Position numbers and translations under genes: made by a program
Notes under the pieces: generated by a model
What the model was told of the DNA's origin: nothing
Database searches by the model: none
The model's input: the letters and a program-made list of their open reading frames with translations, nothing else
NCBI GenBank assembly: GCA_964618845.1
Contig: CAZUCU010000011.1
Coordinates: forward strand, 1 to 19,543
Reading direction: 5' to 3'
Length of the DNA: 19,543 bases
Source of the DNA: CAZUCU01 sp964618845
GTDB taxonomy: Bacteria > Patescibacteriota > Minisyncoccia > Phycocordibacterales > JAACPR01
Shown here: positions 13,575 through 19,543 of the stretch, piece after piece
Position numbering within the stretch: the stretch's first letter is position 1
Layout of the letters: every line of letters starts with the position of its first letter

Positions 13575-13705
13575 CGCGAACCGCGAATTCTCAAATAAGG
13601 AAGTTCGCTCGCCCAGCCCCGCCGCCGGAGCTGGGCTCGCATTTGCGGTGGCTTCGCCGCCGTTCTGGCGCAAAAAGAAGCGGATTTTAATGCTTTCGGG
13701 CGAGT
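13575..13705. other. GC-rich folded segment downstream of tRNA-Gln
   Basis: About 130 bp of high GC in an AT-rich genome, with several inverted repeats: GCGAAC (13576-13581)/GTTCGC (13603-13608), GCCCAGC (13611-13617)/GCTGGGC (13630-13636), CGGTGGC/GCCGCCG (about 13646-13662, one G-U pair), and an outer CTCGCCC (13608-13614)/GGGCGAG (13698-13704) that competes with the others. Frames through it start inside the tRNA or the repeat and are not credible proteins. It could be a non-coding RNA, a tRNA 3' trailer structure or a REP-type element. No terminator T-tract follows. Confidence 0.5.
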
Positions 13706-13721
13706 AAAAAATCTTGTTCTC

Positions 13722-13736
13722 CCTCTCTCGGAGAGG
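13722..13736 (+). repeat. Palindrome copy 1 of 5
   Basis: CCTCTCTCGGAGAGG: a 6-bp stem CCTCTC/GAGAGG around TCG, followed by TAATCTTCAA. Bases 13723-13746 are identical to 14482-14505, so copies 1 and 2 flank the acetyltransferase gene as a 24-bp direct repeat. Confidence 0.9.
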
Positions 13737-13771
13737 TAATCTTCAATTAACTTTACGCAAATATATGTATT

Positions 13772-13780
13772 TGATAAACT
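13772..13780 (+). promoter_or_regulatory. Extended -10 before the acetyltransferase
   Basis: TGA-TAAACT, identical to the box before the NYN gene, ends 8 nt before ATG 13789. It predicts a leader of about two bases. Confidence 0.35.
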
Positions 13781-13788
13781 GCATTTAT

Positions 13789-14325
13789 ATGAGTAATACT
13801 AAGAAACAAACTGATAGACTTATTAGACCTACCATTCTCTACAAGGAGTCCTACATAGATGCGAATGAAGAATTTTTAAAAGAAGAGAACAAAGTGTTTA
13901 CTGCAGAAAAAATCAATAGTGAATTTGATTCTTATATGGAATTGGTTGATGACAATGAAAAAGGACTAGGCCTTCCAGAACAATTCGATAAACAGTTTGT
14001 CTTTTGGTTAATTGATGAAGAACAGTATATTGGAAGATTAATAATACGTCATAGAGTAATTGAACAAGGACTTCACAATGGTTGGCATCTTGGTTACAGT
14101 ATTCGACCGTCAAAACGACAACGGGGATATGGCACCCTGATTCTTAAGATAGGTTTACAAAAAGCAGAAGGTCTTGGTATTAAAAAAATATTTCTTGTTT
14201 GTGATAGCGATAATCTACCGTCAAAAAAAATTTTAGAGAAAGTTGGTGCTCACTTTGAACAAAAAATTTTACAAAACAAACCAGAAAAAAAAGATAGGCT
14301 CGAATATTCACTTGTAATTGTTTAA
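13789..14325 (+). CDS. GNAT-family N-acetyltransferase
   Basis: A 178-residue cytoplasmic acetyltransferase. The acetyl-CoA-binding motif A is clear: YSIRPSKRQRGYGTLIL (about 104-120), where RQRGYG fits the R/Q-x-x-G-x-G pyrophosphate loop. It is followed by FLVCDSDNLPSKKILEKVGA, the beta5 and alpha4 segment of GNAT proteins. The first half is helical with GWHLGY before motif A. The substrate is not predictable; the family includes antibiotic, protein and polyamine acetylases. ATG 13789 is preferred over in-frame starts upstream because those run through the palindrome. The gene is a one-gene unit between palindrome copies 1 and 2, converging on the exopolysaccharide cluster. Confidence 0.88.
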   Translation: MSNTKKQTDRLIRPTILYKESYIDANEEFLKEENKVFTAEKINSEFDSYMELVDDNEKGLGLPEQFDKQFVFWLIDEEQYIGRLIIRHRVIEQGLHNGWHLGYSIRPSKRQRGYGTLILKIGLQKAEGLGIKKIFLVCDSDNLPSKKILEKVGAHFEQKILQNKPEKKDRLEYSLVIV

Positions 14326-14412
14326 TATATCTTCGTTCTCATCATCAAAATATTTATTAAAAAAGTTCTGACACCATCCAACAGTCCCAGCAACAGGTTT
14401 TAACCATATTTT
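14308..14412 (-). pseudogene. Possible coding remnant beside palindrome copy 2
   Basis: A minus-strand frame of 34 codons, closed by TGA at both ends, reads KIWLKPVAGTVGWCQNFFN and then KYFDDENED. Its composition looks protein-like rather than random, but the upstream TGA and lack of a start suggest only a 3' remnant. It overlaps the last 18 bases of the acetyltransferase gene. No family was recognised. The rest of the 186-bp gap (14326-14511) holds only palindrome copy 2. Confidence 0.25.
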
Positions 14413-14480
14413 TCAATACTTTCTAAATTTGCTTATTTTGGACGGTGGAACTTTTATTTGGTATTATTATTTTTATTAAT

Positions 14481-14495
14481 TCTCTCTCGGAGAGG
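14481..14495 (+). repeat. Palindrome copy 2 of 5
   Basis: TCTCTCTCGGAGAGG (first base T instead of C) followed by TAATCTTCAA. It lies 16 bp beyond the 3' end of the LamG-like gene, in the convergent gap. Confidence 0.9.
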
Positions 14496-14511
14496 TAATC
14501 TTCAAGATATC

Positions 14512-15468
14512 TCACCTCATAATATCTTCAGATGTCTCTTTTATCTTATAATTATCAAATTCAACATCCATGAAATCAGTTCTTATTCCAGCAAATCCAG
14601 AATCAGTAAAGGGTGCATTACCATATTGATTCCCTTTATCAAGAGCCTCAGCAACAAGTTCCCAAACACCCGTTTTATCTTTGTCTAAAAATAATTGTAT
14701 TTTTACAGAATTATCAGGCAGTGTTATTATTTTGCTTTTCAAACCAATCCAAACGTTTGTGGGTATTAGATTTGGATTAGTATCATAATTATATTCTGCA
14801 CCTTGAAAAACTTTTTTGTAATCTAATGTAAAATATTTCTTATTTATTTTTTTCTTTATAACCGCATAACCATCAACCCTAATTCCTGTATAGTATAAAT
14901 TAAATTGATCTTGATACCTATTAAAAAAAAGAAGACCATTAGAAGAATTTCTGTTTTCACTTTCACTCAAATTATTGTTTATTATTTTGAAATATGCTTC
15001 TTGTTCAAAATTTTTCCATGAAGTTTGCGTTACCAGTCTAAAAATATTTTGAGGGCGATATCCATCATCCGTATCTTTTGGATTAGACAAAAAGAAAGCA
15101 AGTCTCCACGGATTGATTGCTGATAACTCACCCATAATTGTTTTTCCCACACCATCAGAAACAAAAAAATATGCTCCTGAACTCAACCACCAATTAGAAT
15201 TATTACTTTTCGACATTTGACTTGTTTCTTCCACCGTGTATGTGTTGGTGAAATCATCCATAAAAAGTGCATTTGGGTATGGAGAAACAACCTTTTTTGC
15301 TTTTTCTATCTGACTCTTTTTTGATTTAACTTTATTTAAAGTGGCAAAATTATATGAATAATCATAATCTGTATCATCAGATAATGCAGGTCTTAAATAT
15401 TTTGCAGAAAAAATAGATAATAACAAAACCCCTACTATTAATGTGAAGTAAACAAAAAGACGTCCCAT
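14512..15468 (-). CDS. Membrane-anchored LamG/concanavalin-like protein
   Basis: A 318-residue protein with an N-terminal signal anchor (about 4-23, LFVYFTLIVGVLLLSIF) and a short linker. A beta-rich C-terminal domain of about 220 residues contains GLLFFNRYQDQFNLYYTGIRVDG, quoted in part, and the closing strand GFAGIRTDFMDVEFDNYKI. This pattern fits the concanavalin-like jelly roll seen in LamG and DUF1080-type proteins that bind or cleave polysaccharides. No catalytic Glu pair typical of GH16 was recognised, so binding is more likely than cleavage. It lies 25 bp after the deacetylase in the same operon, and its C-terminal domain resembles the C-terminal domain of that deacetylase. The likely role is handling of the polymer at the cell surface. 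Confidence 0.65.
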   Translation of the reverse strand: MGRLFVYFTLIVGVLLLSIFSAKYLRPALSDDTDYDYSYNFATLNKVKSKKSQIEKAKKVVSPYPNALFMDDFTNTYTVEETSQMSKSNNSNWWLSSGAYFFVSDGVGKTIMGELSAINPWRLAFFLSNPKDTDDGYRPQNIFRLVTQTSWKNFEQEAYFKIINNNLSESENRNSSNGLLFFNRYQDQFNLYYTGIRVDGYAVIKKKINKKYFTLDYKKVFQGAEYNYDTNPNLIPTNVWIGLKSKIITLPDNSVKIQLFLDKDKTGVWELVAEALDKGNQYGNAPFTDSGFAGIRTDFMDVEFDNYKIKETSEDIMR

Positions 15469-15493
15469 AATTGTATTTTACACTATTCTATAA

Positions 15494-17029
15494 CTATTCC
15501 AAGTTTATAATTTCAAAATTTTTCACAACAATCTCAGAACTTTCTTGATCCCACATACTAAGACCACCATATCCTCTTTTCAGGGTAACTGGTTTATTTG
15601 AAGCAATAATTGATTTATTGAATGACGCATTTATATATCCGTTGTAGATTGATAAAGAAATTTCTGCTTCTTGGGTTTCAGTGGAAAAACTTCTTTCTAA
15701 CAAGAATTTATTTTTGCCATTTGTTTTTTCTATAAGTTGAACACTCTTTTCAGACCAAAGGAGTTCTACATAATTTTCTTCATCTTGGTAAGATACAATG
15801 TGACTTACAGATGTCCCTGCTTTTCTTACAATATTTGTTTTTATTTGATAATTATTCCATTGATCATTGCCAATAAGAAGACGTGCTGAATGATTATTAT
15901 TAGAATAAATTTTTACTCCGTCTTGAATATCAATATTTCCGTATAAAAGGATTGCTTTTTTAACAAAATTTTCAATGTTTTTTTGATCAACAAGAGTTTG
16001 TGAAACAACGATAGGGTTAAAGCGTTCTAAAAGCAACAACAATTGATTTCCATCAATATTTTTTACATCGAGTCTTTTTATTTGATAAGGATCTGTGTCT
16101 TTAAAATTATAAAAACTTAATTTTCCTGACTGAACAAACGCTAACTTAAAATATTTTTTAGTAAGCATTTGATTAAATTCAAAAGCATTATTAACATTAG
16201 AAGATTCAAGGTTTCCGTAATCATTGAGTGGAATAGCATAATATTGGGGCTCTTTTCCTAAATTTGTCTTCAAATCATTTATTGAATCTTTATAGTCTTG
16301 TTCAACTCTTTTTTTGTAATCTTCCTCAGATTCAAGTTCGTTTCTGTTAGAAAAATATTTTCTGTAAATTAAATACTCACCCTTTTCACCCTTTGAATTT
16401 ATTACAAATTCTTCATGAGAATATTTACCATGTGCTTCAATTTCCCAACGACCGGTTTTTTTTGCTTTTTTTAATTCATTCCAACTAAGAAAAAATTTAC
16501 TGTTTTCTGTTGGTCCTGTAGGAACAAAAAGTGTTGCTTTAAACCCTAGTTTTTTTAATATCTCATCTACCGTATAAAAACTGTCTTTCCTACCATCATC
16601 AAAAGTTAAAACTATTGGTTTGGGGGGTAAAGTAAATTTACCTTCTCTAAATAAATTATATTCATATACTGATATTGTTTGATAACCCTCCCTTTTGAGA
16701 GTTTCCATTTGTGAAATAAAGTTCTCCCTTTCTGTGTTTTCATTTCCTGTCCCTATTCCAATGTCTCCTTTTACAATTATTCCATGATACATAAGAAACG
16801 GTACAGATTGTGCTGGTGGTAAAGAGGATACATCTTTAACTTCTAAATTATTTGGTACAAAATAAAAATAATTATATGTATGATTACGAATAGCCAAAAA
16901 AAAGCTGTTTGTTTTTGAAAATAACAATTTTATTCCAACTGCAATAACAACAAACACAAGGATTAAATATATTATTTTTTTGTTTGTACACTCATTTTTA
17001 ATAACTGTTATTTTTATCTTGTACCCCAC
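15494..17029 (-). CDS. Polysaccharide deacetylase (CE4, PgaB/IcaB-like) with C-terminal LamG-like domain
   Basis: A 511-residue anchored protein: membrane span about 19-36, then a NodB-type domain from about 75. PFLMYHG precedes the metal-binding motif 1, VLTFDDG (140-146), and motif 2 is EAHGKYSH (His200 and His205), closer to PgaB/IcaB than to the HSxxHP form. The family removes N-acetyl groups from beta-linked GlcNAc polymers. From about 345 on, a beta-rich domain (DGVKIYSNN to GGLSMWDQE) resembles the neighbouring LamG-like protein. The start is GTG at 17029, overlapping the synthase gene by 16 nt; no ATG is available before the membrane span. The overlap supports coupled expression with the synthase. 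Confidence 0.88.
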   Translation of the reverse strand: MGYKIKITVIKNECTNKKIIYLILVFVVIAVGIKLLFSKTNSFFLAIRNHTYNYFYFVPNNLEVKDVSSLPPAQSVPFLMYHGIIVKGDIGIGTGNENTERENFISQMETLKREGYQTISVYEYNLFREGKFTLPPKPIVLTFDDGRKDSFYTVDEILKKLGFKATLFVPTGPTENSKFFLSWNELKKAKKTGRWEIEAHGKYSHEEFVINSKGEKGEYLIYRKYFSNRNELESEEDYKKRVEQDYKDSINDLKTNLGKEPQYYAIPLNDYGNLESSNVNNAFEFNQMLTKKYFKLAFVQSGKLSFYNFKDTDPYQIKRLDVKNIDGNQLLLLLERFNPIVVSQTLVDQKNIENFVKKAILLYGNIDIQDGVKIYSNNNHSARLLIGNDQWNNYQIKTNIVRKAGTSVSHIVSYQDEENYVELLWSEKSVQLIEKTNGKNKFLLERSFSTETQEAEISLSIYNGYINASFNKSIIASNKPVTLKRGYGGLSMWDQESSEIVVKNFEIINLE

Positions 17030-18303
17030 TTAGTATCGTTTAATGTTATGAGTGCAATCGGCATTTGCCAAACAAATAAAAACACAAATAAAGTCGAAAA
17101 AATTGGTATTGCAATCCAATCTTTTTCTTTTAGATGAACTCTAACAAATAAAGCGAATACCAATCCAAGTAATATAAATCCCAATAAGAATAAAAGAAAT
17201 AAAAGTAAATTAGAATAAGCAATACTATGAAGTAATACAAAGGCAATTAATATTGGTCCAACAATTGGAAAAGAAAAATTTACATAAAATGCAAAACTTG
17301 CTAACGGGTTTTTCTTTTTCCACATAAACATTCCAGCAAAAATACCTTCTCTAATCCAAGATTTTTTCCATCTTAATTGTTGCTTCCAATACATTGAAAA
17401 TTTTTCAGGAACAATAGTGGTGGCAATTGCTTTCTGACAAAAGACAACGTCCCACTTCCTTAATACAAAATTAGTTAAACTTCTATCATCACCAAATGTT
17501 CCTCTTTTGCCCAAAAATTTTTGTTCTTTCCACCTATTCGCAAGAGGTTTAATTGCTTTTTTTCTATATGCAGAAAAACATCCTGGACAACATGTCACAC
17601 AATTGTGCATACTTTCACTCGCTTTATAAATATTAAAAGAAATGGAATACTGAATAGATTGCATTTTTGTTAAAAGATTTGTGTTTGAATTTTCAACCTT
17701 TGTATTTCCAGAGACTGCCCCAATTTTTTTATTGTCAATAAAATGTCTTGTAATATGGTATATAGCATCAGGTGAAAGAAAAGTATCTGAATCAACAAAA
17801 ACAATAATGTCATGTAAAGCCTCACTGATACCGACTGCCATTGCTTCCTTTTTTCCTCTATTTTCTGGAAAAATAATAAGTTTTATTTTTTCTGTTTCTT
17901 TGTTATATAAATGTTGAGCCCTTTCAACCTCAGACTTTGTGTTATCCGTGGAACCATCGTCTATTACAATACATTCTAACTTGCCTGAATATTTTGAATT
18001 CATACAAGTTGTTAATGTTTTGAAGATTCCACCCCTTTCATTTTTTGCTGCAATAATAATAGTTACACTAGGATATTCGGAATCAGAATATATTTTTTTG
18101 TGATCATCATTATACAAATAAGCATATGGGAGACGGGAAAGAAGAAATAAAGTTGTTATAATGCCATAAATAGTAAAAAACGATGTTTCAAAAGAGATAT
18201 TACTAATAAAAACTATTTTATAGAGAACTAATCCAAACACAAGTGCAAGGAATATTAAATATAGAAACCCTTCAATAACCTTATTATTTGAATTCATAAT
18301 CAT
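17014..18303 (-). CDS. Processive family-2 glycosyltransferase (PgaC/NodC/hyaluronan-synthase-like)
   Basis: A 429-residue membrane synthase from the ATG at 18301-18303. Two N-terminal spans (about 9-57) precede the catalytic domain: VTIIIAAKNE, VIDDGSTDNT (UDP binding), FVDSD (DxD, about 169-173), GDDRSL (acceptor site with the catalytic Asp, about 271-276) and QQLRW (QxxRW, 308-312). Three further C-terminal spans form the polymer channel. QxxRW marks processive beta-glycan synthases. With a CE4 deacetylase next to it, a PNAG-like polymer is the best guess, but the sugar is not shown by the sequence. An in-frame TTG at 18345 would add 14 residues, but that TTG is part of a TTGACA promoter box and is rejected as the start. 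Confidence 0.9.
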   Translation of the reverse strand: MIMNSNNKVIEGFLYLIFLALVFGLVLYKIVFISNISFETSFFTIYGIITTLFLLSRLPYAYLYNDDHKKIYSDSEYPSVTIIIAAKNERGGIFKTLTTCMNSKYSGKLECIVIDDGSTDNTKSEVERAQHLYNKETEKIKLIIFPENRGKKEAMAVGISEALHDIIVFVDSDTFLSPDAIYHITRHFIDNKKIGAVSGNTKVENSNTNLLTKMQSIQYSISFNIYKASESMHNCVTCCPGCFSAYRKKAIKPLANRWKEQKFLGKRGTFGDDRSLTNFVLRKWDVVFCQKAIATTIVPEKFSMYWKQQLRWKKSWIREGIFAGMFMWKKKNPLASFAFYVNFSFPIVGPILIAFVLLHSIAYSNLLLFLLFLLGFILLGLVFALFVRVHLKEKDWIAIPIFSTLFVFLFVWQMPIALITLNDTKWGTR

Positions 18304-18316
18304 TTTTTGAACTCTT

Positions 18317-18345
18317 AAACTATCAGTACAAGATAATTGTGTCAA
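18317..18345 (-). promoter_or_regulatory. Promoter of the exopolysaccharide cluster
   Basis: The minus strand has a perfect TTGACA (18345-18340), a 17-bp spacer, and TAGTTT (18322-18317) preceded by TGA (extended -10). The predicted start near 18310 gives a leader of about 7 nt before the synthase ATG. Confidence 0.6.
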
Positions 18346-18381
18346 GTATTCAAACTTACACTCCCAGAGCGTATAATATTT

Positions 18382-18538
18382 TTATTCTGTTGTAATTTCA
18401 TCAAAATGTTCTTCTACTTCATTAGCTTTACTTTGGTGAATTGTTCCATCTTTGTGATGAGCTGGGGAATAAATAATATAAAGTTTTAGTTCTTTCGATC
18501 CAGAATTAATAACATTATGTTTTGCCCCAGAAGGCCTC
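18382..18538 (-). pseudogene. Cupin-domain protein, C-terminal fragment only
   Basis: The minus strand reads PSGAKHNVINSGSKELKLY, then IIYSPAHHKDGTIHQSKA and EEHFDEITTE before TAA (18382-18384). This is the C-terminal half of a small single-domain cupin (HNVIN strand, YSPxHHxDGTxH and EHFD...TTE tail), recognisable from bacterial cupins of about 110-125 residues. About 70 N-terminal residues, including the first metal-binding motif, are missing. The reading frame breaks at 18538, the base before palindrome copy 3. No start codon exists, and no cupin sequence continues on the other side of the palindrome. It is therefore a truncated gene whose break coincides with the repeat. Confidence 0.75.
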
Positions 18539-18553
18539 CCTCTCTCGGAGAGG
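18539..18553 (+). repeat. Palindrome copy 3 of 5
   Basis: CCTCTCTCGGAGAGG followed by AAATTTAAAA, differing from other copies at the base after the stem (A for T). It lies exactly between two gene remnants. Confidence 0.9.
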
Positions 18554-18554
18554 A

Positions 18555-18716
18555 AATTTAAAAGAACACAACATTTTTGTTAAAGAAGATCATCTTACAA
18601 ACAAGAACTTTAATGATTTTAAAAATAAGTATACCAAGGATTATATTCAAAACTTGATTTTCGGAGTATCTGATTTAAAAGATGGTTATTTTAAAGTCTT
18701 CAATAAAAAAATATGA
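18555..18716 (+). pseudogene. ORF fragment downstream of palindrome copy 3
   Basis: A 53-codon frame with plausible protein composition: KEHNIFVKEDHLTNKNF, DFKNKYTKDYIQNLIFG and DLKDGYFKVFNKKI before TGA. The frame is open upstream only through the palindrome (SRRGNL), and no start codon or ribosome site fits. It looks like the 3' end of a longer gene whose 5' part was lost at the repeat. No family was identified with confidence. Confidence 0.35.
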
Positions 18717-19007
18717 GAGAAGAATGCGTATCTTGAAAAATGAACTAATAGAATATACAGACTAAAAATCTATGAAAACACTTTTCGTGTAGTATTTGTT
18801 GCATTTATTGCGACCTAAGTGCCTTATTTCAATTCTAAATAAGAAGTTAAAGAACACTTGTGGGATATCACTGCGAAAGGTTCTTAACCGAAGAGGTCAG
18901 CAAGTGTTTTTGATTTTACTTGCTTTTGATTATCTTTTTGTTACAATGAAGAACATGGGAATTATAAGTAATAACCAAAAAATCTTGTTTGTATTTCGTT
19001 TCTGACC
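18717..19007. other. Non-coding or decayed stretch with two hairpins
   Basis: No credible gene in about 290 bp. CTTATTT (18823-18829) pairs with AAATAAG (18837-18843). AACACTTG (18853-18860) pairs perfectly with CAAGTGTT (18901-18908), enclosing 40 nt with a small GGTT/AACC hairpin and followed by TTTTTGATTTT, so the second could be a terminator or a small folded RNA. Short frames here have no recognisable content. Confidence 0.35.
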
Positions 19008-19066
19008 GCCGGTTGTTTGTGGAGTATACAAGACAGACACCGGCCAGCGAGCCGGTTTTTATTTTT
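19008..19066 (+). promoter_or_regulatory. Attenuator-like leader of the rnk gene
   Basis: Two mutually exclusive hairpins. The first: GCCGGT-GTTTGT (19008-19020, one bulged T) pairs with ACAGACACCGGC (19033-19044), 12 pairs with one G-U. The second: ACCGGC (19039-19044) pairs with GCCGGT (19051-19056) around CAGCGA, followed by TTTTATTTTT, a terminator ending at the ATG (19067). The shared strand is 19039-19044, as in terminator/antiterminator switches. An alternative reading is a promoter (CTGACC, 17 bp, TATACA at 19025-19030) giving a 30-nt leader with one hairpin. Confidence 0.5.
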
Positions 19067-19462
19067 ATGAACACAATTTACATAACAAAAAACGATTATA
19101 AAAAATTGATTGATTTAATAAATGACAACTTGTTCAACGGCGATCATGTTAATGCTCTTTTGGTAGAGTTGAAGAGAGCAGAAATCGTTGATCCACACGA
19201 TGTTCCAAGTGATGTAATAACAATGAATTCATTGGCTGTATTTTCAGATATTGTATCAAACGAGATGCTTGAGTACTCGGTTGTCTTTCCTGAAGAAATA
19301 GACATAAGTCAAAAGAAAATTTCTGTATTTTCTCCAATAGGTTGTGCTTTGTTGGGCTATCGAATTGGTGATACTATATCTGTTCAAACTCCTCAGGGTG
19401 AAAAAAAGCTTAAGGTGGAAAAAATTTTATATCAGCCAGAATCTCATGGCAATTACGAATAA
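19067..19462 (+). CDS. rnk: Rnk-family (GreA/GreB C-terminal domain) RNA polymerase-binding regulator
   Basis: A 131-residue protein matching Rnk in layout. A short N-terminal helical part (IYITKNDYKKLIDLI, then LLVELKRAEIV) is followed by the FKBP-like Gre C-terminal domain, with VPSDVITMNSLAVFSDI (about 51-67), VVFPEEID, ISVFSPIGCALLGYRIGD and KVEKILYQPE. Rnk proteins bind RNA polymerase like Gre factors but lack the long coiled coil that reaches the active site; in Escherichia coli Rnk affects nucleoside diphosphate kinase levels. The ATG at 19067 is chosen because the family starts there. A longer frame from 18989 runs through the leader hairpins. The gene stands alone between palindrome copies 3 and 4. 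Confidence 0.88.
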   Translation: MNTIYITKNDYKKLIDLINDNLFNGDHVNALLVELKRAEIVDPHDVPSDVITMNSLAVFSDIVSNEMLEYSVVFPEEIDISQKKISVFSPIGCALLGYRIGDTISVQTPQGEKKLKVEKILYQPESHGNYE

Positions 19463-19490
19463 TTGCATCAAGTTCTTCCTCTCTCTTCTT

Positions 19491-19505
19491 CCTCTCTCGG
19501 AGAGG
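19491..19505 (+). repeat. Palindrome copy 4 of 5
   Basis: CCTCTCTCGGAGAGG then TAATTTA. It is preceded by a doubled TTCTTCCTCTCTC (19473-19485 and 19486-19498). It sits 28 bp after the rnk stop. Confidence 0.9.
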
Positions 19506-19522
19506 TAATTTACTCTCTCTTT

Positions 19523-19537
19523 CCTCTCTCGGAGAGG
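19523..19537 (+). repeat. Palindrome copy 5 of 5, tandem to copy 4
   Basis: CCTCTCTCGGAGAGG then TAACTT, exactly 32 bp after copy 4. The window ends 6 bp later, so the array may continue. Confidence 0.9.
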
Positions 19538-19543
19538 TAACTT

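Noticed and set aside
13340..13707. Three overlapping ORFs (90-116 codons) across the repeat, the tRNA and the GC-rich segment
   Set aside because: They translate the EIRNKF-type repeat, the tRNA-Gln gene and the folded segment; no start site or family supports any of them.
14308..14480. Reassigned TGA (Gly), as in Gracilibacteria/SR1, to extend the WLKPVAG fragment
   Set aside because: TGA ends well-defined genes here (for example at 12465-12467 and the LamG-like gene), and no TGA falls inside a conserved gene.
18304..18345. TTG at 18345 as the start of the GT2 synthase
   Set aside because: This TTG is part of a perfect TTGACA -35 box, and the added 14 residues are not family-like.
13722..19537. 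Integron attC sites or a CRISPR array
   Set aside because: The palindromes lack the GTTRRRY core and paired outer boxes of attC sites. Spacing (759, 4058, 952, 32 bp) is not CRISPR-like, and no integrase or cas gene is in the window.

Overview
The window looks like a chromosome segment from a Candidate Phyla Radiation (Patescibacteria, Parcubacteria-like) bacterium. It is very AT-rich with short intergenic gaps. The family set is typical of that radiation: a FtsQ-like protein, a membrane-anchored Clp-type ATPase with a dead first ATPase domain, a short DnaX without the zinc cluster, and cohesin-like surface proteins. TGA is used as a normal stop, so this is not a TGA=Gly lineage. The assignment is inference from family content; no rRNA is present.

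Layout. 1-922: a NYN-domain (PIN-like RNase) gene, with a decayed duplicate of the dprA 3' end on its far side. 923-1786 (-): dprA. 1852-9191 (+): a compact run of serS, ftsQ-like, small membrane protein, Clp-like AAA+ ATPase, D,D-carboxypeptidase, and an L,D-transpeptidase/D,D-carboxypeptidase fusion, mostly overlapping or a few bases apart. 9269-10393: a tRNA-dihydrouridine synthase. 10394-10801: no protein gene, but three consecutive promoter-hairpin-terminator units that look like small RNA genes. 10802-13278: dnaX, a CPBP-like membrane protein and a cohesin-like surface protein. 13279-13720: an inverted-repeat element, tRNA-Gln(UUG) and a GC-rich folded segment. 13722-19543: an accessory region punctuated by five same-orientation copies of a 15-bp palindrome. 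It holds a GNAT acetyltransferase, a minus-strand exopolysaccharide cluster (processive GT2 synthase, CE4 deacetylase, anchored LamG-like protein), a decapitated cupin gene, other remnants, and a Rnk-family gene behind an attenuator-like leader.

How the genes fit together. The serS run is mainly envelope and division work. FtsQ marks the divisome. The two S11 carboxypeptidases and the YkuD domain suggest trimming of pentapeptides and 3-3 cross-linking of peptidoglycan. The minus-strand cluster looks like synthesis and de-N-acetylation of a beta-linked amino-sugar polymer.

Most notable signals: (1) the three small-RNA-like units before dnaX, the third with an interrupted 24-bp stem and a purine-rich loop; (2) palindromic repeats carried in frame inside serS, dus and dnaX; (3) the five-copy palindrome that coincides with gene-remnant boundaries and flanks the acetyltransferase as a 24-bp direct repeat; (4) -10 boxes exactly 6 nt before the start codon of five genes, which predicts leaderless mRNAs. 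All of these are read by eye without database searches or folding software.
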